Source of the DNA: Rhodothermales bacterium
Lineage (GTDB): Bacteria; Bacteroidota; Rhodothermia; Rhodothermales; UBA10348
Reading direction: 5' to 3'
NCBI GenBank assembly: GCA_028284865.1
Contig: JANQQV010000006.1
Location: forward strand, 143,775 to 207,774
Length of the DNA: 64,000 bases
Shown here: in pieces, positions 29,976 to 39,286 of the stretch
How the letters are laid out: the number at the start of each line of letters is the position of its first letter
Numbering within the stretch: position 1 is the stretch's first letter
Made by a program: the position numbers and the translations under genes
The notes under the pieces: generated by a model
What the model was told of the DNA's origin: nothing
Seen by the model: the letters and a program-made list of their open reading frames with translations, nothing else
Database searches by the model: none

Positions 29976-31328
29976 TCAGAAGCTGACACTCACCCCGCCG
30001 ATGAGCGTCAACGTGGACAATTCGTTGGTTATGCTGGTAGCAGGGTTTTCGCCGTTCGGAAACATCGGATTTTTCCAGATGCCCGTGTTTTCGACGTTGG
30101 GCGCATACTGCCCGGCAAACGAGACATTGAACTTGTCGTTTACGAGGTAGCTGAATCCGGCTGAAATGTGCTGCTCGACCAGCGCGGGGGCCGGAGCATT
30201 GAAGAAGGCCACGTCATCGCCGATGGGCGAATTGTTGAATGCGTAACCGACGCGAAGAGGCAGGCCTTCAGCAACCATGTACTGGGCGCCGATGGCTACT
30301 TCTGTGATGGAATCCCAACCGAAGCCGGCAACGGCAAACTGGTTGTCAAAACCCTCGTCGTCGAATCCGGCGGTGTTGGCATAGTCGATGTATCGCACAT
30401 CAAGGGCCAGCAGCAGATCTTCGACGCCTGTGTAGGCCACGCCACCCGATACGATCATCGGAAAGTCCATCAGGAAGGTGTAGTCAGCTGCTCCGGCCGT
30501 AGTTGGCTCATACTCGAAGTCGTCGAACATCTGGGGGCTCTTGTAAGAGAAGCCTACCGACAGATCTTCGTTCACGACGGCATGCAAGCCGGCCTGGAAG
30601 CCATATCCCATCGCCCACGTAGCAGGGGCATCCGGATAGAGCGGCAGATCGTCTTGGGGTACGTTCGGCGTTCCAAAGGCATCAATGAACTGAGGAGGAG
30701 TGGCCGGAAATACGGACAGTTCCAACGAAGCAAAGTTCAGGGTCGGAGCGAAGCCGAATGAGATCTGGTCGCTCAGCTGGTAAGCCACCGTCGGTGAAAT
30801 CTGAAGCAGCATGAATGTCGACTCCATGGCTCCAAAGCCCATGCCACCTTGCGGCATCTGCGGAGTGAGAATGGGGTTGGTAGAAGACATCTCGTAGTCG
30901 ACACCGAAGCCTCCCACGCCATAGACACTGAAGCCGTAGGCCAGCTTGCTATCCTCTGGCGCATAGACAAATCCCAGGGAAGGGATCGGGAATGGTCCGG
31001 CTTCACTGTCGGTGGAGCCCGTCATCGTGACCGGGGGGCCGAAGCCCGGGCCAAACGCACCTGCCTGCACCGTGGAAGAAAGCGTACTCGTTGGCATCAT
31101 CAACTGAAGGCCGATATCAAACGTCTTTCCGGGCACCGCCTTGATGGAAGCCGGATTCCAGTGCAGGGCCGTCAACGCATCCTGTGGTGCGGCCATTCCG
31201 GCACCGGACATACCCTGATCAATGGGGCCAACACCATTGAGGACATGGCCAGTCTGGGCTTGGGCAAGCCCGACCGTGATCAATGCCACCAGAACGAATG
31301 AAAAAAGTTTGGCGGGAAACTGTGACAT
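29976..31328 (-). CDS. OmpP1/FadL-type outer-membrane transporter
   Basis: ATG at 31328 has a strong GGAGG ribosome site and gives a 450-residue protein with a signal peptide (1-24, ending LAQA). The early mature part (GPIDQGMSGAGMAAPQDALTALHWNPAS in outline) is the FadL/TodX hatch signature, with N-P-A. The rest alternates as a beta-barrel. The family imports fatty acids and other hydrophobic compounds across the outer membrane. The divergent GntR regulator and the operator 101 bp upstream suggest control by a HutC-type repressor. Confidence 0.85.
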   Translation of the reverse strand: MSQFPAKLFSFVLVALITVGLAQAQTGHVLNGVGPIDQGMSGAGMAAPQDALTALHWNPASIKAVPGKTFDIGLQLMMPTSTLSSTVQAGAFGPGFGPPVTMTGSTDSEAGPFPIPSLGFVYAPEDSKLAYGFSVYGVGGFGVDYEMSSTNPILTPQMPQGGMGFGAMESTFMLLQISPTVAYQLSDQISFGFAPTLNFASLELSVFPATPPQFIDAFGTPNVPQDDLPLYPDAPATWAMGYGFQAGLHAVVNEDLSVGFSYKSPQMFDDFEYEPTTAGAADYTFLMDFPMIVSGGVAYTGVEDLLLALDVRYIDYANTAGFDDEGFDNQFAVAGFGWDSITEVAIGAQYMVAEGLPLRVGYAFNNSPIGDDVAFFNAPAPALVEQHISAGFSYLVNDKFNVSFAGQYAPNVENTGIWKNPMFPNGENPATSITNELSTLTLIGGVSVSF

Positions 31329-31428
31329 AGTGATTCCTCCGACTTGAATGCTTCGTCGCTCGATGCGACTTATCGATGGGGACGACGGGCTGACCGCTGG
31401 GTGTCGTGTCAGCCTTGGACAAAGATGC

Positions 31429-31452
31429 CACAACTTGTCATTACAAGTTGTG
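31429..31452. promoter_or_regulatory. Operator for a HutC-type GntR regulator
   Basis: A perfect 10-bp inverted repeat (CACAACTTGT and its complement) surrounds CATT. The core CTTGT-N4-ACAAG matches the known HutC-type operator pattern. It lies 101-124 bp upstream of the FadL-like start codon. Confidence 0.7.
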
Positions 31453-31582
31453 CGGGAGGGCGCATATGGACCTGTAGATGAATTCCTTACAGGCCTTTTG
31501 CGTGGTCTCACGGTCCTGAATTGGCCTCATGCCAAGGGTTCATGACGGGTTTTCCACAATTCGGCCCGTTGTGGATCAATCA

Positions 31583-31596
31583 CCTGTAATGACACG
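31583..31596. promoter_or_regulatory. Second, weaker GntR-type operator (autoregulation site)
   Basis: CCTGTAATGACACG equals the reverse complement of the core of the 31429 site except at two symmetric positions. It ends 44 bp before the GntR start codon, a typical place for self-repression. Confidence 0.55.
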
Positions 31597-31640
31597 TATG
31601 CTCTCGAACTTTCTCTTTCCGGATCTCAGCCCTTCATCCC

Positions 31641-32426
31641 ATGGCCACCGCCGCAACGCCCCGACACGAACGCGTCAGCTCCTGGATTCGGGACCAAATT
31701 GAGTCCGGGGCACTCCTGGAGAACGATCAGCTGCCGTCGGAAAATCAGCTCGGCAATCGCTTCGGTGTAAGTCGCATCACGATCCGTCGCGCACTACAGA
31801 CGCTCGAGAGTGAAGGCCTCATTTATCGGCGCCAAGGGCTGGGCTCATTTGTTGCCGATACGCGTCTTCACCAGGGCCTGGAGCACCTCTCGGACTTCGT
31901 CGAGGACATGGAGGCAGCAGGCCTCGAGCCGGAGACGATCATTCTTGAGGAAGGCCAGGAGCCTGCCGGACCTCGGGTGGCCGCGGCGTTGGCTATTGAG
32001 GAAGGCACGTCTGTCTATCGCATAGACAGGCTCCGGAAAGGCGGAGGAGAGACGTTGGCATATGACCGTACCTGGATGCCCATGTTCTATGCGCATCTTC
32101 TCCAGCAACAGAACCTTGAAGCAACGACCATTTACCGCGTGCTCGAGGAAGAACACGGCATCTGTGTCTGCAAGGGGACGTTCCGGATTGAAGCCATCAA
32201 TGCCCCCAACGATGTAGCACAACACCTTGATGTGCCATGGGGACGCGCTCTGCTGCTGATGGAACGGACTACACTCACCGACGCCGACCAAAGCGTGTAT
32301 TTCCAACAGCGCTTCTACCGATCGGACAAGATTGCCTACGAACTGGAATTGCGACGGACCAAGCGACCCAAGGCAACCATCGATGACCCAGTAAAGGGAC
32401 TCGAACCAGTATTCAAGGACCAGTAG
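31641..32426 (+). CDS. GntR-family (HutC/UTRA) transcriptional regulator
   Basis: The N-terminal winged helix-turn-helix is typical of GntR (LPSENQLGNRFGVSRITIRRAL, then ESEGLIYRRQGLGSFVA in outline, residues about 30-75). It is followed by a UTRA effector domain (about 90-240) that binds a small molecule. The gene is divergent from the FadL-like gene with two HutC-type sites between. It probably represses itself and the transporter; the effector is unknown. Confidence 0.9.
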   Translation: MATAATPRHERVSSWIRDQIESGALLENDQLPSENQLGNRFGVSRITIRRALQTLESEGLIYRRQGLGSFVADTRLHQGLEHLSDFVEDMEAAGLEPETIILEEGQEPAGPRVAAALAIEEGTSVYRIDRLRKGGGETLAYDRTWMPMFYAHLLQQQNLEATTIYRVLEEEHGICVCKGTFRIEAINAPNDVAQHLDVPWGRALLLMERTTLTDADQSVYFQQRFYRSDKIAYELELRRTKRPKATIDDPVKGLEPVFKDQ

Positions 32427-32450
32427 CGTACCGATCCAGCCTGCTGAACG

Positions 32451-33677
32451 TCACGAGAGGTCAGCCCAAGGCAGCATCTGGATGCGAACGTGTGAGCCGG
32501 CCTCAACCTGTTCGCCTGTTTCGGGAAGGTGAACGATGCAGTTCGCCCGAACCACTGATCCGTACAGATTGGATCGTTGAGGACCGGTGTCCTCCACCGT
32601 CAGTTGGCCGTTCTCGTTCACCGTGGCCAGGCCTCGCGTGAAGAAGTGCAATCCGTCCACTTTCCGGATACTCCGGATGAGCACCGCAGAAAGGAGCGGC
32701 GTTCGAACCTGCGCGCGGCCCAGCATGGATTCGATGAGCGCACGTCCGTAGATCTCGAAGCACATGGCCGAAGAGACCGGGTTGCCGGGCAAGCCAAGGA
32801 AGAGCGCATTCCCAAGCCGGCCGAAGGCCAACGGCTTACCAGGACGCTGGCGAACTTTCCAGAACAGCATTCCCGCGCCCATGTCATCGAGCACTTGCTT
32901 CACGTGGTCGTGATCGCCAACAGAAACGCCACCGGAAAACAGGAGCACATCCGCGTCCAAGTCCCTTCGAAGTAGGGCTTCAATGGCATCACGATCGTCG
33001 GCAACGTGCTCATGCTGCGTGCATGAACCACCGGACTCGATGACCTGGGCGCGCAACGAAGGACCATTCGAATTGAATATCTGCCCCGAACCAAGCGACA
33101 AGCCTGGCTCGACAATCTCATCTCCTGTAGAAATGACTCGCACTCGGGGTGCCCGGCGAACAGGCACGTTCGCCATGCCGAGCGTCGCGAGCATACCAGC
33201 GATGGCCGGCGTGATGCGCTCACCCCCTTTGAATACAACGTCTCCCGCCCGGATGTCCTCAGCGGCTGGTCGGACATGCTTGTTGGGCTCCGGACTCCGT
33301 GAGAAGGAGACGCGATCTCCCTCTTTGACTTCCACCCATTCAATGGGAGCAACGGCATCGGCGCCCGAAGGAAACGGTGCGCCGGTCATGATCTCCAGAC
33401 ACGTGCCCGGCTCAACGTGCTGTCCGCCAGAGTCGCCCGCGGCAATGTGCCCCACGATATGAAGCGAGCAATCTGGATCATCCATCAGATCCTGGGAACG
33501 AACAGCGTAGCCATCCATGGCCGAAGACGGGAACGGAGGTACATCGCCGGGCGCAACGACGGGCTGCGCCAGCGTTCTGCCTCCAGCCTCGGACAACGCA
33601 ACCGTCTCGACGGACATCAACGATGCTTCGCCAAGAACACATGCAATCGCTTCGTCAAATGAAATGAATGTTCGCAT
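32451..33677 (-). CDS. moeA: Molybdopterin molybdenumtransferase MoeA
   Basis: MoeA inserts molybdate into adenylylated molybdopterin. Family signatures are visible: PPFPSSAMDGYAVR near residue 50, IMTGAPFPSGADAV, RVISTGDEIVEPG, SGGVSVGDHDHVK and GLPGNPVSS. ATG at 33677 gives 408 residues, the usual length; the frame's extension to 33752 is not MoeA-like. It supplies the cofactor used by the molybdoenzyme at the left end of the window and is divergent from pgi. Confidence 0.94.
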   Translation of the reverse strand: MRTFISFDEAIACVLGEASLMSVETVALSEAGGRTLAQPVVAPGDVPPFPSSAMDGYAVRSQDLMDDPDCSLHIVGHIAAGDSGGQHVEPGTCLEIMTGAPFPSGADAVAPIEWVEVKEGDRVSFSRSPEPNKHVRPAAEDIRAGDVVFKGGERITPAIAGMLATLGMANVPVRRAPRVRVISTGDEIVEPGLSLGSGQIFNSNGPSLRAQVIESGGSCTQHEHVADDRDAIEALLRRDLDADVLLFSGGVSVGDHDHVKQVLDDMGAGMLFWKVRQRPGKPLAFGRLGNALFLGLPGNPVSSAMCFEIYGRALIESMLGRAQVRTPLLSAVLIRSIRKVDGLHFFTRGLATVNENGQLTVEDTGPQRSNLYGSVVRANCIVHLPETGEQVEAGSHVRIQMLPWADLS

Positions 33678-33750
33678 CCAGAACGGGGATCTACGTACCT
33701 TTGTCGGCTGAAAGAAACGATACGCGCACCAGCTGCACCGCCCCTTTTTC

Positions 33751-35118
33751 ATGATCTCTCTGGACCTTCATCGTTCCGACCCGTTTGTAGCCTCCCATCT
33801 AAAGGATGGGCTCGGCCCCCGCGTGAAAGCAGCTCATCAAGCTGTCGTCCAATCCTCGGGTGCTGGCGCAGAGTGGCTGGGCTGGCGACGTATCCTGGAT
33901 CAGCCCAACGACGCGCTGCTCGAAGAGCTTACCCGCCAGGGCCAGGAAATCCGCGAACGGGCTGACGTACTCCTCTGCATTGGAATCGGCGGGTCCTATC
34001 TGGGCGCCGAGGCTGTCATCAAGGCGCTTCGCCCGTACTTCTCGCCAACCAAGTCGGAGTCTGCATCCGAACCAGCGGCTTCTCCTTCGGCTGCGCCTTC
34101 CATGTTTGATCCGGCTCCGGCCGCGACTTCACCCGTGGAAGTGCTGTTTGCTGGGCATCACCTCTCGGGGCGCTACTTGGAGCAATTGTTGACCTACCTG
34201 GACGGTAAGTCTGTGTACGTCAACATGATTTCAAAGAGTGGCACCACCCTCGAGCCCGGAATCGCATTTCGTGTTGTTCGGCAGTGGATGGAGGCGCGAT
34301 TCGAGGACTGTGACCGTCGAATCATCGCAACGACGGACGCAAGCCGTGGGGCGCTACGTTCCCTGGCCAACCAAAAGGGCTACCGCACGCACGTGATTCC
34401 CGATGATGTTGGCGGGCGATTCTCCGTCCTCACTCCGGTTGGATTGCTCCCCATCGCAGCTGCGGGCCTGGATATTCGGGGGCTGTTCTATGGCGCCGTT
34501 TCCATGATGTCACAGATCGATCAGGATGACCATCACCCGGTTTTTTCATACGCAGAGAGGCGGTATGCTCTGCATGAATCGGGATTCACCACCGATGTCC
34601 TGGCTGTTTTCGAACCCGGATTGCACGGCCTTGGTGGATGGTGGCAACAGCTCTTCGGTGAGAGTGAGGGTAAAGAGCGAAAGGGCCTCTTCCCGGCAAC
34701 ATGCCTCTTCTCAACCGATCTGCATTCGCTCGGTCAATATCTGCAGGACGGTCGGCGCAACGTGACCGAGACCTTCCTCACGCTCCGCGATGATCGCGGA
34801 AGTTTGGAAGTACCATCCTCTGCCGGAGATGATGAAGGACAAGGGGCCGACGGACTGGCCTTCGTTGCTGGTAAAACGTTTTCTGAAGTGACGCGTGCTG
34901 CGCTTCTGGGAACGATGGAAGCCCATGCGCAGGGCGGCGTCCCGGTCCATCACCTGGAGATCGAGCGATTGGATGAAAATGCCCTGGGAGGCCTCATCTA
35001 CTTCTTCGAGCATGCCGTAGCCGTGGGTGGCTATTTGCTGGGCATCAATCCCTTTGATCAGCCAGGAGTCGAGGCCTACAAAAAGGCGATGTACGCCCAG
35101 CTGGGGCGCGACACCTGA
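33751..35118 (+). CDS. pgi: Glucose-6-phosphate isomerase
   Basis: The enzyme interconverts glucose-6-phosphate and fructose-6-phosphate in glycolysis. The phosphate-binding SIS motifs are present (CIGIGGSYLGAEAV near 70-85, then MISKSGTTLEPG), with DDVGGRFSVLTPVGLLP and the C-terminal QPGVEAYK signature. At 455 residues it is the shorter bacterial form. An Ala/Ser/Pro-rich insert (about residues 100-128) is unusual and looks like a lineage-specific loop. Confidence 0.94.
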   Translation: MISLDLHRSDPFVASHLKDGLGPRVKAAHQAVVQSSGAGAEWLGWRRILDQPNDALLEELTRQGQEIRERADVLLCIGIGGSYLGAEAVIKALRPYFSPTKSESASEPAASPSAAPSMFDPAPAATSPVEVLFAGHHLSGRYLEQLLTYLDGKSVYVNMISKSGTTLEPGIAFRVVRQWMEARFEDCDRRIIATTDASRGALRSLANQKGYRTHVIPDDVGGRFSVLTPVGLLPIAAAGLDIRGLFYGAVSMMSQIDQDDHHPVFSYAERRYALHESGFTTDVLAVFEPGLHGLGGWWQQLFGESEGKERKGLFPATCLFSTDLHSLGQYLQDGRRNVTETFLTLRDDRGSLEVPSSAGDDEGQGADGLAFVAGKTFSEVTRAALLGTMEAHAQGGVPVHHLEIERLDENALGGLIYFFEHAVAVGGYLLGINPFDQPGVEAYKKAMYAQLGRDT

Positions 35119-35708
35119 GAAGAAAGATCAGGATCCTGCGTAGGGTCCTAGGTGCCGAAACCCGGCATCGCACCAGCGACAGAATCATTCGTTGAATAAC
35201 GGTGAGGAAGTCGTGCGCAAACCGTGCGCAACTCTACTTCCGTTGTTGAAAACAGCAACCCTCATGGGTCCCTTGTGAATCACCGTGAATAACCCTGGTC
35301 TCCAGAAACCAGATCCACGTTTTTCCCACGTGGTGGACAACCGGCACACGACCAAGGGTCTTTTCCACAAAATCCCTGTGGATTGATGTGGAAATGTGCA
35401 CGTGATTAAAGAATCATGGCCGGATCGATCCAAAAATCACAATCTGGTTCGGTCTCCTCGGGGATAACAATCAACAAGCACATCCACAATTCGGGGTCAA
35501 CCACCGTTCACAACTCGATTGCACACATATCCACCGCCCCTATTACTACAGACAACAAATAATCTTCTCTTATTTATTCATTTATAGAAGGGGTGGATAG
35601 CTGGGGAAAACCCGTCTTCCAGGCATTCATTGATTCCTCCTGATTGTAGAGCCAGCAGGTACCCATTACCTTGGCAGTCCGACCTCCTTCCAACTGCCTC
35701 CCAATCCC
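35119..35708. other. 590-bp gene-free region with clustered DnaA-box-like sites and an A+T-rich tract (candidate oriC)
   Basis: Against the consensus TTATNCACA, near matches occur at 35274 (TGTGAATCA), 35284 (CGTGAATAA), 35361 (TTTTCCACA), 35377, 35387, 35459, 35480, 35527 and 35592. The first three have one mismatch, the others two. The segment 35541-35590 has 39 A or T in 50 bases, far above the surroundings, and could be an unwinding element. No frame looks coding. dnaA is not in the window, which is not unusual in this phylum. An alternative is a DnaA-titrating or regulatory region. Confidence 0.4.
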
Positions 35709-36551
35709 ATGATCAAGCGCATCCTGGTTGCTCTCGATCCCGATTCCGATTCAAAGGTGGCCACTCAGTATGCGGTCCACATCGCCAAGCAAACCGATGC
35801 ACGGATCACGGGACTGGCGGTCGTGGACACCCGGAATATTCAGGCCAGTTCACGCGGAGGAGGTATTGGTTCGATGTACTACGCGGAGAAGCTTCGCGAG
35901 AACCTGACCCAGGAGACCAGGGATCAGGCTCGGGCACTGATCGCTCAGTTCGAAGCCCACGTCGAAGGCTGTGGAGTGCGACACATCGAGGTGGTCGAAG
36001 AAGGCGTTCCGTTCGAACGCATCGTCGAGGACATGAAATACCACGATCTGCTCGTGGTCGGATGTGATCCCCACTTCTTTTACGGTCACCCAAAGAAACG
36101 CACCAATACGCTGGCCGGGGTTTTCCATCACACGATTGGTCCGACCATTGTCGTTCCGAAAGCGCACCGGGACGTGAAGAAAGTCCTGTTTGCCTCGAAT
36201 GGGGATAACTCGGCCTCCCGTGCCATCCGACTGTTCGTTGAACTAGAACCATTCGGCACCGATCTGGATGTCGAAGTAGTATGCATCCACGGAAAGGATG
36301 AACGGGTTGATGCCGAGTTCCATCTGCAGTTGACCAAGGACTATCTGTCCGATCACGGGTACGAAGCGCGTGTTCACGCCATGCGGGACAATGAGCCCGG
36401 CGAACGCATCCTTGAGTTGGCTGGGGAAATAGGGGCGGATTTGATTGTGGCCGGGTCGACGACCAGCAAAGGCCTCACCGGTTACTCGATGAGTAAAACC
36501 ACGGAGACGCTGACGAACAACGAACAGATTGCCGTTTTCGTCGAGCACTAG
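35709..36551 (+). CDS. Tandem universal stress protein (two UspA domains)
   Basis: Two Usp folds lie at about residues 1-145 and 155-280. Each begins with a beta strand carrying the family's opening pattern (RILVALDPD; KVLFASNGD), and the second ends in IVAGSTTSKGLTGYSMSKTTE, which resembles the nucleotide-binding G-x2-G-x9-G-S/T loop in degenerate form. Such proteins bind ATP or dimerise in stress adaptation. It is next to the origin-like region; no operon partner is visible. Confidence 0.87.
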   Translation: MIKRILVALDPDSDSKVATQYAVHIAKQTDARITGLAVVDTRNIQASSRGGGIGSMYYAEKLRENLTQETRDQARALIAQFEAHVEGCGVRHIEVVEEGVPFERIVEDMKYHDLLVVGCDPHFFYGHPKKRTNTLAGVFHHTIGPTIVVPKAHRDVKKVLFASNGDNSASRAIRLFVELEPFGTDLDVEVVCIHGKDERVDAEFHLQLTKDYLSDHGYEARVHAMRDNEPGERILELAGEIGADLIVAGSTTSKGLTGYSMSKTTETLTNNEQIAVFVEH

Positions 36552-36566
36552 GGCACTCGAAAGAGT

Positions 36567-39005
36567 TTAATCAGGGATGGCTCTCCAGCGGCCGTTTTCA
36601 AAACGCTGCAGTCTGCTAGTTGAGCCGTCCGTTTGAACGCGAAGGGACCCCAGACGAGCGGTACCAGCAATTCGAACGTCCGCATGATTGAGCCGGTCCA
36701 AGATTTCCTGGTGAGGGTGACCAAAAGCGTTGTCTTGACCCGCGCTGATGATGGCCAATTCCGGATCCAGCGTGTCGATCAGGACCTGGCTAGTCGACGT
36801 ATTCGAACCGTGATGCGCTGCCTTCAGAACAATGGTATCCACGGATCTGAACAGTGGTTCGAATCGATCAACAATCGCGCGTTCTGCTTCCGCATCGATG
36901 TCTCCCGTCAGCAGGAAACCGACACGACCATGAACGAGGAAAATCACCATGGAGTCAGCATTGTCTGATCCAGGACGTGCCGGGTGAAGAACCCAGGCTC
37001 GGAGATGGGAGGGCAGGTCGATCCGGTCACCCATTCCGAGGGTGTGAATACCTGAGTACCGTGCTTGTTGGCCCGAAGCTTCCCAAGCAATCCAGGTCGT
37101 GCGAATGTCCAGTCCGTCCATGAGGGCAGCCCAGCCACCGGTATGATCGCGATCATCGTGGGTTACCAGCAGGTTCGCCGAGAAGTGGGCCCTGGATTGC
37201 AGCGCGTCAATCAATGCACGACCGGCACGCGCACCGGGGCCGGTGTCAATAATGAGAGGTAATGCGCCTGGCGCCTGGACGATGATGGCATCGCCTTGCC
37301 CGACATCGAGGAACGTGACCGAAAGCGGCCCGGGCCTGAGCATGGTGAATACCGCGAATCCGGACAGCAAGACAATGGACAAAAGGCGCGGAAACCTGGT
37401 CAGTGAACCGTAGCGCTCAGGAGCGGTGAGCACGGTAAACACAATGACCATCGCGGTGACAGCTGACAGGTCCCACCCATCCCTCGCGACGAGGATCGGG
37501 GCCGACACATCTGCACCCCAGTGAGCGAGGGCAATGACCGAGTCGATGCCAAGAGATGCCAATGCGGCTAGTCCGTGTCCTCCAACTGGCATCAATAAGG
37601 CGACAACGGCTGCGGTCAAGGACACCGATGTCAGCGCTACGGCCAGTGGGCTGATGAGCAGACCTATCAGAGGAACCCAGCCTATATGGAAAAGCAGTAC
37701 GGGCGCGGTGGCGACAAATGCGGCCGAGGAAACGAAGACGGCTCCCATCCAGGACGGCAATTGTTTATTGGTAGAGCGCAGCGCTTGCAGGGCCACACTG
37801 ATTCCAGCCACTGCAGAGAATGACAGCTGGGTCCCAACGGAAAGCCATTGCCTTGGTTGGAATGCGGTGATTAGAAGGCCGGCAATCAGCAAACTGCGTG
37901 CGACCCATCCTGTTCGACCGCTCACTCGGCATGCCAGGCTCACACACAGCATGATGAAGGCCCGCTGTACGGATGGTGTCCACCCAACCAGGTTGGCGAA
38001 CGCCCAACCCACCAACAGGACAAGCAATGAGATCGAAGCCGATCGGACATGGGGTGAACCTGGCAATCGATGGATCACAGTCCCGGCCAGCAGCCAGATC
38101 AACAAAACGATGCATCCAAAGTGCAGTCCGGATATGGCCAGCAAGTGGGTCAATCCAGACAATCGGAATGCGCGTTCGAGTTCTTCGCTCAGCGCGGACC
38201 GGTCCCCAATCGTCATAGCCGATACGACGGAAGCGACAGTGCTATCGGGAAAGAGCCGATGTATGCGATGCGACACCCACGATTTTGCCTGGGACATGTC
38301 GATTCCCGAGTCGCCGACTCCCAATGTGCCGATTCCTGATTCCATCTGGCCACCAGAGCGAACGCGGAGCGTATGCACGTCCATCTGGCCAATCCATCCT
38401 TTCTGGATCATCCATCTCGTTGGATCGAAGCCCCCCGGACTGCGTGGTTTTTTTGGTGGTCGGAAGGTCCCGGCCACAACGACGCGATCTCCGTGGCGGA
38501 TGATCTTCGTCGAAAGTGCGGTGGGCAGAACCAGTCGCACAGAAAATGGCGCTCCCTCACCTTTCTGGACGCGGAATTCAACACCTGTCGAGGTATCCGT
38601 AATGACACCGGACCAGACCACTTTGGATGATGATCCTACGGCCCATTGATGCTGGGCACGATTCCAAGGCAGGCTGAGGCTCCATCCAATCAAGGTCGCG
38701 AGCAGAAATGGAATCCACGGCAGGACCCGCGGCCTGGTACGATGCGCTCGGGAAAACCAGCACATCTCACGGGAATGCGCCGCTCGAAGGTCAACCCACC
38801 ATCTCCACGCTGCAGTAATCGCAGAGAACCCCAGGATTCCGAGCAGCATGAACACACTTGCATCCGGAATCCATGCATTGCTGAAGACGAGACGTTGAGC
38901 GGCGCGCAACACGACGCCAAAACCAATCCACCAACCAACCCTCGAAAGCAGGGAGTTCCGAACCTGAGCATCTTGACGTGCCGGATCAGTCGGACGGGAG
39001 TTCAT
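36567..39005 (-). CDS. comEC: ComEC/Rec2-family DNA internalization protein
   Basis: The 812-residue protein has an N-terminal DUF4131-like region, a central multi-helix Competence domain (signature LTHLLAISGLHFG, about residues 285-300) and a C-terminal metallo-beta-lactamase-like domain (from VTFLDVGQGDAIIVQ; metal motif THDDRDHTGG; AAHHGSNTS). ComEC forms the inner-membrane channel for single-stranded DNA in natural transformation, and the C-terminal domain is thought to degrade the other strand. All three domains are intact, suggesting competence. No other com genes are in the window. Confidence 0.92.
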   Translation of the reverse strand: MNSRPTDPARQDAQVRNSLLSRVGWWIGFGVVLRAAQRLVFSNAWIPDASVFMLLGILGFSAITAAWRWWVDLRAAHSREMCWFSRAHRTRPRVLPWIPFLLATLIGWSLSLPWNRAQHQWAVGSSSKVVWSGVITDTSTGVEFRVQKGEGAPFSVRLVLPTALSTKIIRHGDRVVVAGTFRPPKKPRSPGGFDPTRWMIQKGWIGQMDVHTLRVRSGGQMESGIGTLGVGDSGIDMSQAKSWVSHRIHRLFPDSTVASVVSAMTIGDRSALSEELERAFRLSGLTHLLAISGLHFGCIVLLIWLLAGTVIHRLPGSPHVRSASISLLVLLVGWAFANLVGWTPSVQRAFIMLCVSLACRVSGRTGWVARSLLIAGLLITAFQPRQWLSVGTQLSFSAVAGISVALQALRSTNKQLPSWMGAVFVSSAAFVATAPVLLFHIGWVPLIGLLISPLAVALTSVSLTAAVVALLMPVGGHGLAALASLGIDSVIALAHWGADVSAPILVARDGWDLSAVTAMVIVFTVLTAPERYGSLTRFPRLLSIVLLSGFAVFTMLRPGPLSVTFLDVGQGDAIIVQAPGALPLIIDTGPGARAGRALIDALQSRAHFSANLLVTHDDRDHTGGWAALMDGLDIRTTWIAWEASGQQARYSGIHTLGMGDRIDLPSHLRAWVLHPARPGSDNADSMVIFLVHGRVGFLLTGDIDAEAERAIVDRFEPLFRSVDTIVLKAAHHGSNTSTSQVLIDTLDPELAIISAGQDNAFGHPHQEILDRLNHADVRIAGTARLGSLRVQTDGSTSRLQRFENGRWRAIPD

Positions 39006-39286
39006 ACAGCACTGACCCGAGCGGGGAAGCCACGTGACTTCCGCCTGTGTCGCGCTTCAAACGCCAGTCAAAGGCGGGCACCCGTCAATTGCCAGCCCAA
39101 GACAGTGTGAAAGCGTGGCGATGCAATTGTATTCCTTTCCGAAGCATCCTATCCTTTCGCGGCGGTTGATCACCGCCCCCACCCACCACCGGATGAGATC
39201 TTCACAGGTATATGCTGCCTGAAAAGCTCGCCGGCGATTCAACGAGCGTTTTTTGACAGGCTGAGTCCCCGAAAGCAGCAGACGAG

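Larger units (their letters stand above)
31329..31640. other. Intergenic region between the FadL-like and GntR genes
   Basis: The 312-bp region holds two matching HutC/GntR-type operators (31429 and 31583) and, between them, two DnaA-box-like nonamers facing each other (TTTTCCACA at 31550, TGTGGATCA at 31570). No reading frame in it looks coding. Confidence 0.7.
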
